Source: an uncultured Eubacteriales bacterium
Lineage (GTDB): Bacteria; Bacillota; Clostridia; Oscillospirales; CAG-272
Reading direction: 5' to 3'
Length of the DNA: 64,000 bases
Assembly (NCBI GenBank): GCA_934447715.1
Contig: CAKSER010000006.1
Span: 15,860 to 79,859, forward strand
Below are positions 23,845 through 31,586 of the stretch, one piece after another. Under the pieces are notes generated by a model that was not told the DNA's origin, ran no database searches, and worked only from the letters and a program-made list of their open reading frames with translations. The position numbers and the translations under genes were made by a program. Each line of letters opens with the position of its first letter. The first letter of the stretch is position 1.

Positions 23845-25035
23845 ATGTCTGCATTTGAAATGGAACAGGACTATGACAGCGGTGTTAGTATTAAAGTAGT
23901 AGGAGTCGGTGGAGGCGGATCGAACGCCGTTAACCGTATGATAGAGGAGAACGTCGGCGGTGTTGAATTTATTGTCATTAACACGGACAAGCAGGCGCTG
24001 TCGCTGTCAACAGCTCCTCATAAGATTGCAATCGGAAACAAAGAAACAAGCGGCCACGGCGCAGGTGCAAACCCTGAAATCGGAGCAAGAGCTGCCGAGG
24101 AAAACGCTGAGGAGATCACAAATGCGCTGAAGGGCGCCGACATGGTCTTTATTGCAACAGGTATGGGAGGCGGAACAGGAACAGGCGCCGCTCCGACAGT
24201 TGCAAAAATTGCAAAGGATATGGGAATACTTACAATCGGTATTGTAACAAAGCCCTTTGGGTTTGAAGGAAGAAGACGCATGGAGGTTGCCGAAAAGGGC
24301 ATTGTTCACCTCCGCGAGTGCGTTGACTCGCTTATCATCATCCCGAACGAGAGACTCAAGCAGATCTCTGAAACAAGAATTACTCTTGCAAACGCCTTCA
24401 AGGAAGCAGACAATGTTCTCCGACGCGGAGTACAGAGCATTTCCGAGCTTATCAACGTTCCGGGAATCATAAACCTCGACTTTGCAGACGTTACCGCAAT
24501 CATGAAGAACGCAGGCTCCGCTCACATGGGCGTCGGCTACGCGGAAGGCAAGGACAAGGCATCCGAGGCTGCAAAGCTTGCAATCTCCAGCCCCCTGCTT
24601 GAAACATCGATCGCAGGAGCAAGAGGAATTCTTATCAACATTACCGCTTCTCCGGACATCGGACTCGAGGAGATCGATATCGCTTCCTCAATGATCGCCG
24701 ACGAGGCTCATCCGGATGCACAGATCATCTGGGGTGCTGCATTCGACAGCACAATGCAGGATGCAATGAGCATTACGGTTGTCGCAACCGGCTTCGATAC
24801 AGACGCAAGGTCTGCAGAGGAGGCTCCCGAAAACGAAAAGGGAGAGGATGCAAAGAACGGCGACGGCAAGACCCCGGCAAAGAAGATTTCAAGAGCGCTC
24901 AGAACCCCCGGCAAGGCAGCAAGCGAGGATGAGGGCGAAGCAGACAATGCATCGGATGACGACGCAGACGAGCTTGTTTCAAACAAGGACTTCGACGAGA
25001 TCATGTCGATCTTAAACAAGAGAAACAAAAACTGA
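23845..25035 (+). CDS. ftsZ: Cell division GTPase FtsZ
   Basis: 396 residues. Tubulin-like GTPase that forms the Z ring. The N-terminal 'IKVVGVGGGGSNAVNRMIE', the GTP signature 'GMGGGTGTGAAPTVAKIAKDMGILTIGIVTKPF', and the T7 loop 'NLDFADVTAIMKNAGSAHMGVGYAEG' are intact. A variable acidic/Ala-rich linker (about 320-380) leads to the C-terminal tail 'DFDEIMSILNKRNKN', a somewhat atypical version of the conserved membrane-anchor-binding peptide. ftsA is not present, so the anchor is probably SepF or a distant FtsA. It closes the cluster with its own promoter and terminator. Confidence 0.98.
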   Translation: MSAFEMEQDYDSGVSIKVVGVGGGGSNAVNRMIEENVGGVEFIVINTDKQALSLSTAPHKIAIGNKETSGHGAGANPEIGARAAEENAEEITNALKGADMVFIATGMGGGTGTGAAPTVAKIAKDMGILTIGIVTKPFGFEGRRRMEVAEKGIVHLRECVDSLIIIPNERLKQISETRITLANAFKEADNVLRRGVQSISELINVPGIINLDFADVTAIMKNAGSAHMGVGYAEGKDKASEAAKLAISSPLLETSIAGARGILINITASPDIGLEEIDIASSMIADEAHPDAQIIWGAAFDSTMQDAMSITVVATGFDTDARSAEEAPENEKGEDAKNGDGKTPAKKISRALRTPGKAASEDEGEADNASDDDADELVSNKDFDEIMSILNKRNKN

Positions 25036-25045
25036 TTAAAAGCAA

Positions 25046-25090
25046 TCTCCTTATACACAGGATATTTTTGCCCGTGTATAAGGAGACTTT
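25046..25090 (+). terminator. Terminator of ftsZ
   Basis: TCTCCTTATACAC (25046-25058) and GTGTATAAGGAGA (25074-25086) form a perfect 13-bp stem with a 15-nt loop, followed by CTTTGTTGTT. The T tract is interrupted but the stem is strong. Confidence 0.75.
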
Positions 25091-25095
25091 GTTGT

Positions 25096-25500
25096 TATAG
25101 CACAAAAGCAGCGTGTAAACGCCGAGGCGGTACAACCGCCCAAAATTCCAACGGAATTTTGCTTTTGTTGCTGCAATATCCACGTCCGTGCGCAGCACGG
25201 AAAGGCATAGCCTTAAAAACTTGCTTTGCAAGTTTTTGTGTGAATATTATAACACAAAAGCGGCGCGAAAGCGCCTAAACGGCGAAAAAGCCGCTTTTGT
25301 TGCTGCAATATCCGCAGCCGTGCGGAGCACGGGTGGACGCCAGCCTAAAATGCTTGCCTTGCAAGCATTTTGCGGACATTTTAGCACAAAAGCGGCGCGC
25401 ATGCGCCGGAAACGGCGAAGCCGTTTGATATTTCAACATTCCCGGCTGCGCATAGCGCGGGATGCGCCCGAAGCCCTGCAATGCAAGCCATATTGACGCT
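25096..25500. repeat. Tandem array of cloverleaf-like palindromic modules
   Basis: Two module types alternate. Type A: outer arms ACAAAAGC/GCTTTTGT (25102-25109 with 25161-25168; 25254-25261 with 25293-25300). Its inner hairpins are GCGT-GTAA-ACGC, GGCGG-TACAA-CCGCC and AAAATTCC-AAC-GGAATTTT in copy 1, and GGCGC-GAAA-GCGCC and CGGC/GCCG in copy 2. Type B: outer arms AATATCCGCA/TGCGGACATT (25307-25316 with 25371-25380), and weaker around 25174-25248. Its inner hairpins are CCGTGC/GCACGG, AAGGC-ATA-GCCTT (first copy only) and AAAAACTTGC/GCAAGTTTTT or AAAATGCTTGC/GCAAGCATTTT. A third, decayed A-B pair runs to ~25500. Arms differ between copies but still pair. There is no coding frame. Confidence 0.8.
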
Positions 25501-25571
25501 AATAACCGGCATTCCCCTGCCGGTTATTGTTTACCGGGCGATTTCAGGCATTCCGATCAAAGGAGAATTTT

Positions 25572-26438
25572 ATGAAAATTGCAATCAGCTCATATAGCTT
25601 TGCCATGGCTGTTTACCGCGGAGAAATGACAAACGACGACATAATCTCAAAAGCATCAGAGCTCGGCTTTGACGGAATCGAATTTGCCGGAATCAGCACA
25701 CCCACCGGCATGGCGGCAGCCGATTATGCAAAACAGCTTTCAGAAAGATCCGCCGAGAGCGGAATCGAAATCGTCTGCTACAGCACAAGCGCCGATTTTG
25801 TCAAAAATCCGGTCGAGGACGAGGTTAAACGGCTTAAGGAGCATGTCGATATTGCGGCAGCTCTCGGAGCCGGGCTTATGAGGCATGACGTTTATTACGG
25901 GCAGGCAGCCGACAAATACGGCGAAAAGAGCTTTTTATCTGTTCTGCCGAGACTGGTCTGCGGTGCAAAGAGCGTGACCGAATATGCCGAAGGGCTCGGA
26001 ATTAAAACAACGGTGGAAAATCACGGTTTTTACTGCCAGGACAGCGAAAGAGTCGAGGCGCTCGTTGACCGGGTCGGACACAAGAACTACGGCGCGCTCA
26101 TCGACCTCGGGAACTTCCTCTGCGTTGACGAGGATCCGGCAAAAGCCGTCGGCAGGCTCAAGGATTATGCATTTTATGTCCATGTAAAGGATTTTTTCTT
26201 CCGCGACGGATCGATGCCGGCTCCGTGCAGCGAGGGATGGATTTGTACAAGAGGCGGAAATTACATCAAAGGGGCTGCAATCGGCGACGGAATCGTACCG
26301 ATCGAGAAGTGCCTTAAAATACTCAAAAAATCCGGATATGATGGATGGCTCACGATCGAATATGAGGGAAGAGAGGATGTTTTTTCCTCAATCAAGGCAG
26401 GAAAAAAGCATCTTGAAGAGCTGCTCGGGCGCATTTAA
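25572..26438 (+). CDS. Sugar phosphate isomerase/epimerase family protein (xylose-isomerase-like TIM barrel)
   Basis: 288 residues. The start 'MKIAISSYSFAMAVYRGEMTNDDIISKASELGFDGIEF' and the later 'TTVENHGFYCQDSERVEALVDRVGHKNYGALIDLGNFLC', 'YAFYVHVKDFFFRDG', 'IGDGIVPIEKCLKILKKSGYDGWLTIEYEG' and 'EDVFSSIKAGKKHLEELL' are the pattern of AP-endonuclease-2/IolE-like barrels. Glu in VENHG, Asp in DLGNF, His in HVKDF and Glu in IEYEG are the probable metal ligands. The substrate cannot be read from sequence. ATG 25572 is used because AAAGGAG lies 6 bases upstream; an upstream in-frame codon at 25527 has no such site. Confidence 0.8.
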   Translation: MKIAISSYSFAMAVYRGEMTNDDIISKASELGFDGIEFAGISTPTGMAAADYAKQLSERSAESGIEIVCYSTSADFVKNPVEDEVKRLKEHVDIAAALGAGLMRHDVYYGQAADKYGEKSFLSVLPRLVCGAKSVTEYAEGLGIKTTVENHGFYCQDSERVEALVDRVGHKNYGALIDLGNFLCVDEDPAKAVGRLKDYAFYVHVKDFFFRDGSMPAPCSEGWICTRGGNYIKGAAIGDGIVPIEKCLKILKKSGYDGWLTIEYEGREDVFSSIKAGKKHLEELLGRI

Positions 26439-26439
26439 T

Positions 26440-26510
26440 AATGCTTTTCGACAAACAAACAATTGATAACAATTTTTTTATTGTCTTTTTTGTCGAAAGT
26501 TGCATTATAC
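26440..26510. repeat. 70-bp dyad element between the isomerase gene and prs
   Basis: ATAATGC plus TTTCGACAAA on the left (from 26439) is mirrored by TTTGTCGAAA plus GCATTAT on the right, ending ~26510, with a small bulge. Inside is AACAAT-TTTTTTT-ATTGT. It could terminate the upstream gene, but the outer stem is not followed by a T tract. It may be another dispersed palindrome. Confidence 0.5.
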
Positions 26511-26523
26511 GGATATTCATATA

Positions 26524-26552
26524 TTGATATATGTAAAAAAATATGCTATACT
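26524..26552 (+). promoter_or_regulatory. Sigma-A promoter of prs
   Basis: TTGATA (26524-26529), 17-bp spacer, TATACT (26547-26552), 77 bp before the prs start. Confidence 0.85.
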
Positions 26553-26628
26553 ATGATATGTTATATGTATCTGTATTATTGGACTGAAAACTTAATAAAA
26601 CTCGCATAAAGAACAGGAGAAAATTGAC

Positions 26629-27744
26629 ATGGAAGCATCGTTCTATGGGGATCTTAGTGTCATCGGAATGACAGGCTGTGACAGCTTCGTAAAGAAGGTG
26701 GATCAGTATCTTCGCGAATGGAGAGAAACACCGGATCACAGCTATATTATTACCCCCGAATGCAAACGCTTTGGAAACGGAGAGGCAAAAGCCATTCTTC
26801 ATGACTCTTTAAGGGGGCACGACATTTACATATTCGCTGACATGTACAACTACGGCGTAAAATACCGCATGTACGGCAACGAGTATCCTATGAGCCCGGA
26901 CGATCATTTTCAGGATGTCAAGCGTGTAATCAACGCGGTTGCCGGAAAGGCAAGAAGAATATCCCTGATTATGCCTATGCTCTATGAGGGCAGACAGGAC
27001 AAAAGACACGTAAGAGAATCTCTTGACTGTGCAGTTGCTCTTCAGGAGCTTGTAAACATGGGGGTTTCCAACATTATAACCTTCGACGTTCACAACAGCG
27101 GTGTCCAGAACGCGATTCCGCTTGCAGGCTTTGACAGCATTCAGCCTACATATCAGATGCTCAAGGCTCTTGTAAGAAGTGTTCCGGATATAAAGCTGAA
27201 TTCGGACAACCTCATGATTGTATCCCCCGACGAGGGCGGAATGGGCAGATGCCTTTATTACTCATCGGTGCTCCAGCTCAAGCTCGGAATGTTCTACAAG
27301 AGACGCGACTATACTGTTGTTGTCAGCGGTAAGAACCCGATTGTCGCTCACGAGTACCTCGGAGAGGACGTTGCCGGAAAGGACATCATCGTAGTTGACG
27401 ATATTATTTCCTCCGGTCAGTCTATGCTCGAGGTTGCGAGCAGATTAAAGCAGCAGGGTGCAAAGAGAATCTTCCTGTTTGCTACCTTCGGTCTGTTCTG
27501 CGAGGGACTTGAGGAAATCGACCGTGCATATGAAGAAGGCGCGTTTGACAAGATATTTACAACAAACCTTATTTATCGCTCGCCGGAGCTCCTTTCGAGA
27601 GAGTGGTTTCAGGAGGTAAGCATGTGCAAATATGTATCTCTTATCATAGACACTCTCAACCGCGACCAGAGCATCAGCCATGTTTTAAACCCCGTCGAAC
27701 GAATCACAAAGCTTGTTGAAACACTAAACGAAACTCAAAACTGA
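26629..27744 (+). CDS. prs: Ribose-phosphate pyrophosphokinase (PRPP synthetase)
   Basis: 371 residues, longer than the usual ~315. It makes PRPP from ribose 5-phosphate and ATP for nucleotide, His and Trp synthesis. Recognisable parts are 'GNGEAKAILHDSLRGHDIYIFADMYNY', the catalytic region 'SLIMPMLYEGRQDKRHVRESLDCAVALQELVNMGVSNIITFDVHNSGVQNAIPL', and the PRPP loop 'KDIIVVDDIISSGQSMLEVASRLKQQGAKRIFLFATFGLF'. The flexible loop is changed from the classical 'RQDRK' to 'GRQDKRHVRESLD', as in the divergent long Prs forms of Clostridia. Own promoter; followed after 21 bp by the small ORF and kinase. Confidence 0.9.
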   Translation: MEASFYGDLSVIGMTGCDSFVKKVDQYLREWRETPDHSYIITPECKRFGNGEAKAILHDSLRGHDIYIFADMYNYGVKYRMYGNEYPMSPDDHFQDVKRVINAVAGKARRISLIMPMLYEGRQDKRHVRESLDCAVALQELVNMGVSNIITFDVHNSGVQNAIPLAGFDSIQPTYQMLKALVRSVPDIKLNSDNLMIVSPDEGGMGRCLYYSSVLQLKLGMFYKRRDYTVVVSGKNPIVAHEYLGEDVAGKDIIVVDDIISSGQSMLEVASRLKQQGAKRIFLFATFGLFCEGLEEIDRAYEEGAFDKIFTTNLIYRSPELLSREWFQEVSMCKYVSLIIDTLNRDQSISHVLNPVERITKLVETLNETQN

Positions 27745-27765
27745 AATCAGGATCGGAGAGCAGCG

Positions 27766-27963
27766 GTGGAAAACAATACTGACAGAAACGAAAAAGAGAA
27801 AACTGCAGAGCTTTTCAATATTTTTAGTCAGGCAGAGGTCAAGGAGCTTGAGAACCTGCTTGTAATGTCAGAGGACAGAGAGCAGAAGATTTTTTACCGC
27901 ATGCTGATCAATCTTAAACTGCAGTTTGAGCAGGAAAAGATCATAGGAGAGCCACTTGTATGA
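27766..27963 (+). CDS. 65-residue protein upstream of the zeta-like kinase
   Basis: GTG start behind GGATCGGAG. Very acidic and helical ('TAELFNIFSQAEVKELENLLVMSEDREQKIFYRMLINLKLQFEQEKII'), with no known domain that I recognise. Its stop overlaps the next start as ATGA, so both are made together. By position and size it could be the antidote of a zeta-type toxin, like epsilon or the PezA partner, though it has no DNA-binding domain. That role is inferred from gene order only. Confidence 0.6.
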   Translation: MENNTDRNEKEKTAELFNIFSQAEVKELENLLVMSEDREQKIFYRMLINLKLQFEQEKIIGEPLV

Positions 27964-28553
27964 GCAGCTCGGACACAAGCAAGGTTTTTACGATCATCGC
28001 CGGGATCAACGGCTCGGGCAAAACCTCTCTTTATAAGGTTTTAAAGGGGGCGGACGAGCTCGGTCTTCGGGTCAACATAGACGAAATTGTCATGTCCGAG
28101 GGAGACTGGAAGGATCCGGCGCTCCAGGTTCGTGCAGGAAAAGCCGCAATGCATCTGATCGACGACTGCATCGAGAAGGGAATCTCCTTTCACCACGAGA
28201 CGACCCTGCCTGGCGCGGTGGTGATCAGACAGATTAAAAAAGCAAAGGAGCATGGCTTTCGAATCGTCCTTTACTATGTCGGAATCGACGATGTCAAAAC
28301 CGCGATCAAGCGTGTACACAAGCGCGTTGCGATGGGCGGTCACGGAATCGACGACAGGTATATTATAAAAAGATATACCCAGCTGAAGGACAGGCTTTTA
28401 CAGATTCTTCCGCTCTGCGACACTGCGGTCATGTTCGACAACACAAAAAAATTCCGCCAGATCGCCGTTTTCATGGAAAACAGAATTTACGACTGCGACC
28501 GGGATCTTCCGAACTGGTTTATCGATCTGATCGACGATCTGCCGGAGCTTTAA
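27960..28553 (+). CDS. Zeta-toxin-like P-loop kinase
   Basis: 197 residues. The N-terminal 'VFTIIAGINGSGKTSLYKVL' is a Walker A within the zeta-toxin start, 'RVNIDEIVM' is the usual N-x-D-E segment, and 'ISFHHETTLPGAVVIRQIKKAKEHGFRIVLYYVGID' is the family's 'F..ETT' core. 'KRVAMGGHGIDDRYIIKRY' carries the conserved R-x-x-x-GGHxI. Zeta kinases phosphorylate UDP-N-acetylglucosamine and so block murein synthesis; whether this one does is unknown. It lies near the division cluster but in the prs transcription unit. A terminator follows at 28617. Confidence 0.75.
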   Translation: MSSSDTSKVFTIIAGINGSGKTSLYKVLKGADELGLRVNIDEIVMSEGDWKDPALQVRAGKAAMHLIDDCIEKGISFHHETTLPGAVVIRQIKKAKEHGFRIVLYYVGIDDVKTAIKRVHKRVAMGGHGIDDRYIIKRYTQLKDRLLQILPLCDTAVMFDNTKKFRQIAVFMENRIYDCDRDLPNWFIDLIDDLPEL

Positions 28554-28616
28554 CACGGTCTGATATGATCTTAGCCTGATAAAATCCCGATCGGCGCAAT
28601 TTGAAAACAAAATACA

Positions 28617-28650
28617 AGCCGCCGTTTCGTAATTCGGGATGGCGGTTTTT
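28617..28650 (+). terminator. Terminator of the prs-kinase unit
   Basis: AGCCGCC (28617-28623) pairs with GGCGGTT (28641-28647, one G-T pair), followed by TTTAAG. Loop 17 nt. Confidence 0.75.
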
Positions 28651-28713
28651 AAGAGGCAATAGGCTTTAAGAAGCAGCAAAATCAATGTCAACAAAGGTTA
28701 ACAAGGAGCAATT

Positions 28714-29382
28714 ATGAAGGGCAAAATCGAAAAATGTAAGGCGTATATTTTTGATCTCGACGGCACTCTTGCATACACGATCGACGACCTCAGAACGGCA
28801 ATGAACCGGATGCTTGAAGAGCTCGGATATCCGCTCATGACAAAGCAGGACATTCTTAACAATATCAACTGCGGAGCAAGGCTGTTTGTAAAAAGATGTC
28901 TGCCGGAAGGCATCCGCGAGGATGAGGAGAAGCTCGAGGAGGCGTTTTTGCTGTATCAAAGCTGCTATCAGGGCTGCTATCTTGACTCGACGGTTCTCTA
29001 CCCCGGAGTTGCGGAAGGGATTGCATATCTTAACGAAAAAAATATTCCTCTGGCGGTCTTTTCAAACAAGTCGACCGAGCATGTCGTCCCGATTATAAAC
29101 AAGCTCTTCCCGAAGGACAGCTTCAAAATCATTCTCGGCCACGACGACAGGTTCCCGACAAAACCGGATCCGTCGGGTCCTAAATGGATTGCAGGTCAGT
29201 TCGATCTGAATCCTAACGAAATCGGATTTATCGGAGATTCGGATGTCGACATGCACACGGCAATAAACTCCGGAATGCATCCGATCGGCGTAAACTGGGG
29301 ATACCGTCCTCCGGAGCTTCTTTTAGAACTTGGCGCAGAGGCGGTTTTAGCCTCTCTTGACGATATAAAGGCTCTCGCCTGA
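28714..29382 (+). CDS. HAD-superfamily phosphatase (phosphoglycolate phosphatase-like)
   Basis: 222 residues. HAD motif I is 'YIFDLDGTLAYTIDDL', motif II 'LAVFSNKS', motif III Lys in 'FPTKPDPSG', and motif IV 'IGFIGDSDVDMHTAINSGMHPIGVNWGYRPPELLLELGAEAVL'. The helical cap between motifs I and II marks subclass IA, as in Gph and PgmB. The Gph-like C-terminus (VNWGYRPP) favours phosphoglycolate or a similar small phosphoester. It stands alone between two terminators. Confidence 0.88.
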   Translation: MKGKIEKCKAYIFDLDGTLAYTIDDLRTAMNRMLEELGYPLMTKQDILNNINCGARLFVKRCLPEGIREDEEKLEEAFLLYQSCYQGCYLDSTVLYPGVAEGIAYLNEKNIPLAVFSNKSTEHVVPIINKLFPKDSFKIILGHDDRFPTKPDPSGPKWIAGQFDLNPNEIGFIGDSDVDMHTAINSGMHPIGVNWGYRPPELLLELGAEAVLASLDDIKALA

Positions 29383-29446
29383 GTTTTTTCCTGCCGGAAT
29401 ATAAAAAACCCGTCCTATAATTGAAAAAAACACAAAATTAATTACA

Positions 29447-29500
29447 AAATCGCCTGTCAAAGCTTGCACTATCGAGCCCTTACAGGCGATTTCTTATTTT
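29447..29500 (+). terminator. Terminator of the HAD phosphatase gene
   Basis: AAATCGCCTGT (29447-29457) and ACAGGCGATTT (29482-29492) form a perfect 11-bp stem with a 24-nt loop, followed by CTTATTTT. The minus strand also reads into TTTTG, so it may act both ways. Confidence 0.75.
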
Positions 29501-29566
29501 TCCGTCATAATTCCGATTTTCTGTCGATTTCAGACCTACATATTCCCTCAAGGGACTTCCAAGGTC

Positions 29567-29600
29567 AAAAAAAGCTCTCCGCAGATCAGCGGAGAGCTTT
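29567..29600 (-). terminator. Terminator of aspS
   Basis: AAAGCTCTCCGC (29571-29582) and GCGGAGAGCTTT (29589-29600) form a perfect 12-bp stem with a 6-nt loop; on the minus strand it is followed by TTTTTGACC. Confidence 0.92.
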
Positions 29601-29624
29601 TTGAAGTTAAAAACAATATACCAC

Positions 29625-31409
29625 TTATTGCTCCGGAACAACGACCTTGATTCCGAGATCCTCAAGCGCCTTTACATCTGTCGGTGTAGGTGCGCCGGAC
29701 ATAAGCTCGGAGGCGTTCTGAACCTTCGGGAAGGCAACGACGTCGCGGAGGCTGTCCGCGCCGCACATAAGCATCGAGAGGCGGTCAAGACCGAGACCGA
29801 GGCCTCCGTGCGGAGGTGCGCCGTAATTATATGCGTCGACAAGGAAGCCGAATTTCGCCTCTATCTCTTCCTTTGTAAGTCCGAGAAGAGTGAACATCTT
29901 CTGCTGAAGCTCCGGATCGGTAATTCTCATCGAGCCCGAGCAGAGCTCGATTCCGTTAAGCACAAGGTCATATGCCTTTGCCCTTACCGCACCCTTGTTT
30001 TCATCAAGATCCTTTATGCACTCGTCAAGAGGCATTGTGAACGGGTGATGCATCGCGTCCCAATTCTGCGTTTCCTCGTTATATTCAAAAAACGGGAACT
30101 CGGTTATCCACAGGAAGTTCCACTTCTCGGGGATTATATCCAGTTTTTTTGCAACCGCAAGTCTGAGCGCTCCGAGTGTCGGCAAAACCACATTGTTCTT
30201 ATCTGCGACGATCAGCGCAACGTCTCCCTTTTCGCAGCCGAGCTTGCTCATAATCGCCTCAAGCTCGCCTTCCTTCATGAACTTTGCAAACGAGCAGTTC
30301 GGCGTATCCTCGATAAATCTGATATATGCAAGTCCCTTTGCGCCGATTCCCTTTGCGTGCTCGGTCAGCTTGTCGATCTCCTTACGGGTAAGATGCTCTG
30401 CTCCTCCCTTTGCGACAATACCGCGCACAGAGCCTCCTGCTTTTATTGCACCGGAGAACACGGAAAATTCGCTGTCCTTTACGGTGTCGGAAATATCGGT
30501 TATCTCCATGGCAAAGCGCGTATCCGGCTTATCCGAGCCGTAACGGTTCATCGCATCGTTATAGGTCAGCCTCGGCAGCGGAAGCGGAATGTCGACTCCG
30601 AGCACCTTCTTATAAAGGTAAGCGATAAAGCCCTCTCCCATTTCCATTATGTCGTTCTGATCGACAAATGACATCTCAAGGTCGATCTGTGTAAATTCCG
30701 GCTGTCTGTCGGCTCTTAAGTCCTCGTCTCTGAAGCAGCGCGCAAGCTGAATATATCTGTCAAAGCCGGCTATCATCAGAAGCTGCTTATATATCTGCGG
30801 AGACTGCGGAAGCGCGTAGAAGCTTCCCTTATGGATTCTTGACGGAACAAGATAATCCCTTGCTCCCTCCGGCGTGGATTTTATCATCATCGGAGTCTCG
30901 ATCTCGACAAAGCCGTTATTGTAAAAATACTCTCTTGCGGTCTTTGCGATCTCGTGCCTCATAAGAATATTCTTTGTAAGTGTCGGGCGGCGCAGATCGA
31001 GATATCTGTACTTAAGCGCAAGCTCGTCCTTTACGTTCTTGCCGTCATCGATTTCAAACGGAGTGGTTCTTGCGGCGCTGAGAATTTTATACCCGTCGAC
31101 GGCAATTTCGATCTCTCCTGTCGGGATCTGATCGTTTACCGAGCTTCTTTTCCTTACGGTTCCGTGTGCAACAACTATAAATTCGGATCTTGTTTTAAAC
31201 GCCTTGTCGAAAATCTCCTTGTCGGTGTTTTCGTCAAAGGCAAGCTGCACGATTCCGGTTCTGTCGCGCAGATCGATAAATATAAGCGAGCCGAGGTCTC
31301 TTTGTCTCTGTACCCAACCCATTGCGCAGACGCGGCTGCCGATATCGCTTCCTCTGAATTCTCCGCAATATTTTGTTCTTTTATCGTTTGATGTAAGTAA
31401 TTCCGCCAT
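29625..31409 (-). CDS. aspS: Aspartyl-tRNA synthetase
   Basis: 594 residues, the normal bacterial AspRS length. The N-terminal OB-fold anticodon-binding domain ('VCAMGWVQRQRDLGSLIFIDLRDRTGIVQLAF') is followed by the class II core with motif 2 ('FRDEDLRADRQPEFTQIDLEMSF'). The bacterial GAD insertion lies at about 280-420, and motif 3 is 'GAPPHGGLGLGLDRLSMLMCG'. AAAGG stands before the ATG. No T-box leader is visible upstream. It lies downstream of the liv operon on the same strand, separated by a terminator. Confidence 0.97.
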   Translation of the reverse strand: MAELLTSNDKRTKYCGEFRGSDIGSRVCAMGWVQRQRDLGSLIFIDLRDRTGIVQLAFDENTDKEIFDKAFKTRSEFIVVAHGTVRKRSSVNDQIPTGEIEIAVDGYKILSAARTTPFEIDDGKNVKDELALKYRYLDLRRPTLTKNILMRHEIAKTAREYFYNNGFVEIETPMMIKSTPEGARDYLVPSRIHKGSFYALPQSPQIYKQLLMIAGFDRYIQLARCFRDEDLRADRQPEFTQIDLEMSFVDQNDIMEMGEGFIAYLYKKVLGVDIPLPLPRLTYNDAMNRYGSDKPDTRFAMEITDISDTVKDSEFSVFSGAIKAGGSVRGIVAKGGAEHLTRKEIDKLTEHAKGIGAKGLAYIRFIEDTPNCSFAKFMKEGELEAIMSKLGCEKGDVALIVADKNNVVLPTLGALRLAVAKKLDIIPEKWNFLWITEFPFFEYNEETQNWDAMHHPFTMPLDECIKDLDENKGAVRAKAYDLVLNGIELCSGSMRITDPELQQKMFTLLGLTKEEIEAKFGFLVDAYNYGAPPHGGLGLGLDRLSMLMCGADSLRDVVAFPKVQNASELMSGAPTPTDVKALEDLGIKVVVPEQ

Positions 31410-31523
31410 TTTTGACCTTTATTACCTTTCCTTCTGTATATTAACTATATTAAATCACAGTATGATATTTTATTTTATCACACATCTGCGCTTTTGTCTA
31501 TATTTTTCGGATTATTCCGCCCC

Positions 31524-31559
31524 ATAAAAAGAAAACCGCTGCAATAACGCAAGCGGTTT
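31524..31559 (-). terminator. Terminator of the liv operon
   Basis: AAACCGCT (31533-31540) and AGCGGTTT (31552-31559) form an 8-bp stem with an 11-nt loop; read on the minus strand it is followed by TCTTTTTATG. Confidence 0.8.
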
Positions 31560-31586
31560 ATCTTTATTCACACAGTCGCCGTCTTA

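Noticed and set aside
25096..25500. CRISPR array or tRNA cluster
   Set aside because: Spacing and units vary (152 and 130 bp), units are palindromic rather than repeat-spacer, and the cloverleaf shapes lack tRNA T-loop and acceptor features.
29601..30671. 356-codon plus-strand frame
   Set aside because: Exactly antisense to the aspS coding region, with a shadow composition rich in Cys, His and Arg and no motif.
31410..31586. T-box riboswitch before aspS
   Set aside because: No T-box sequence, specifier loop or antiterminator is visible; only the liv terminator and an AT-rich promoter region.
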